Assembly (NCBI GenBank): GCA_003694975.1 | Contig: RFJH01000230.1 | Span: 1-5,315, forward strand | Origin: Anaerolineae bacterium | GTDB lineage: Bacteria > Chloroflexota > Anaerolineae > Anaerolineales > Villigracilaceae | Length of the DNA: 5,315 nucleotides | Direction of reading: 5' to 3' | Shown: positions 4,634 to 5,315 of the stretch, in pieces | Layout: each line of letters begins with the position of its first letter | Numbering within the stretch: the first letter of the stretch is position 1 | The notes under the pieces: generated by a model | Seen by the model: only the letters and a program-made list of their open reading frames with translations | Databases searched by the model: none | What the model was told of the DNA's origin: nothing | Program-made: the position numbers and the translations under genes

Positions 4634-5315
4634 TCAGAATTGCCGCGACCACTCCTTCAACCAGCGTTCGACCACGACCTTCGTCTGGGTGAAGAACTCC
4701 ACAGCGTGCTTCCCCTGTCCGTGTAATGTGCCAAAGAAACTCTCCTTCCAGCCGCTGAAGGGGAAAAAGGCCATCGGGGCTGCCACGCCGATATTGATGC
4801 CGATATTACCCGCCTGGGCTTCATAGCGGAACTTGCGCGCCGCCGCGCCGCTGCTCGTGAACAGGCAGGCCATATTGCCATAGCGATGGCTGTTGATCAG
4901 AGCAATCGCCTCGTCGAGCGTCTCCACGTGCATCAACCCCAGCACCGGGCCGAAAATCTCCGTCTGGAAGACAACGCCATCGCGTGGCACCCCGTCCAGG
5001 ATGGTGGGACGCAGAAAATTGCCCTTTTCGTACCCCGGAATAACCGCGTCTCTCCCCTCGACCAGGAGACGCGCGCCCTCCTCAACACCTTGCTGGATCA
5101 ACCCCTCGATCCGCTCCTTTGATTGCGGCGTGATTACCGGCCCCATCTGGACGCCCTCATCCAGCCCGTAGCCGACTCTGCGTGCCCGCGCCGCTTCGGC
5201 CAACGCCTCCGTAACCGGACCGCGCGCCTCGCCCACCGTGACCACCAGCGAGGTCGCCAAACAACGCTGACCGGCATTGCCAAAAGCGCTATCGGCCACA
5301 ACAGGGATTGTGGAC
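4634..5315 (-). CDS. mmsA: Methylmalonate-semialdehyde dehydrogenase (CoA-acylating), C-terminal part
   Basis: Partial gene: 226 codons are visible and the N-terminal half lies beyond the right edge (family length is about 490). The fragment starts just before the catalytic cysteine motif FGNAGQRC (Cys codon 5261-5263), followed by MGPVITPQSK, the NAD-contacting EIFGPV about 100 residues after the Cys, NSHRYGNMACLFT, GNIGINIGVAAPMAFFPFSGWK, and the ending LHGQGKHAVEFFTQTKVVVERW. The last block marks the MmsA/IolA branch of the aldehyde dehydrogenases. The enzyme converts methylmalonate semialdehyde, NAD+ and CoA to propionyl-CoA (or malonate semialdehyde to acetyl-CoA), in valine, thymine or inositol breakdown in the cytoplasm. 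The two substrates cannot be told apart from this fragment. The stop codon is TGA; no terminator follows in the 96 bp before the lipoprotein gene, so readthrough into that gene is possible. Confidence 0.93.
   Translation of the reverse strand, partial: STIPVVADSAFGNAGQRCLATSLVVTVGEARGPVTEALAEAARARRVGYGLDEGVQMGPVITPQSKERIEGLIQQGVEEGARLLVEGRDAVIPGYEKGNFLRPTILDGVPRDGVVFQTEIFGPVLGLMHVETLDEAIALINSHRYGNMACLFTSSGAAARKFRYEAQAGNIGINIGVAAPMAFFPFSGWKESFFGTLHGQGKHAVEFFTQTKVVVERWLKEWSRQF

Overview
All genes I can support lie on the minus strand, so transcription runs from right to left. In that order: the 3' part of a methylmalonate-semialdehyde dehydrogenase gene (mmsA), a thioredoxin-fold lipoprotein gene, a SAM hydroxide adenosyltransferase (DUF62) gene, a gene for two fused ECF-type ABC ATPases, an unusually long ECF S-component gene, and the 5' part of an ECF T-component (ecfT) gene that leaves the window. 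The moderately high GC content, a monoderm-style lipoprotein, GA-rich Shine-Dalgarno sites and heptamer repeats between genes suggest a bacterium such as a member of the Chloroflexota. That assignment is an impression from protein flavour, not a proof.

The most interesting point is in the lipoprotein gene (3986-4537). The frame is open on both sides of one in-frame TGA at 4229-4231, and this TGA sits exactly where the first cysteine of the thioredoxin CxxC motif belongs (W-U-P-T-C). Four other genes here end in TGA, so UGA is a normal stop in this organism. A perfect 6-bp stem with a 5-nt loop lies 20 nt downstream, with a G as the second loop base, which fits the loose consensus for bacterial SECIS elements. 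I read the gene as a probable selenoprotein: an exported, lipid-anchored thioredoxin with a Sec-x-x-Cys active site. The alternatives are a recent nonsense mutation or a sequencing error.

Between the lipoprotein gene and the DUF62 gene is a strong intrinsic terminator whose U-tract nearly touches the DUF62 ribosome binding site. Another perfect 11-bp inverted repeat precedes it inside the end of the lipoprotein gene. The DUF62 and transporter genes must therefore depend on readthrough or on a promoter inside the lipoprotein gene.

The left part (1-3921) is a dedicated ECF importer (fused A1-A2 ATPase, S, T) preceded by a SAM-cleaving enzyme. The enzyme makes adenosine and methionine from SAM, so the transported substrate may be linked to SAM, methionine or nucleosides, but the sequence does not fix it. 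Between the S and T genes is an intergenic spacer with five tandem 7-bp repeats directly abutting a hairpin. No stretch over 300 bases lacks a gene.
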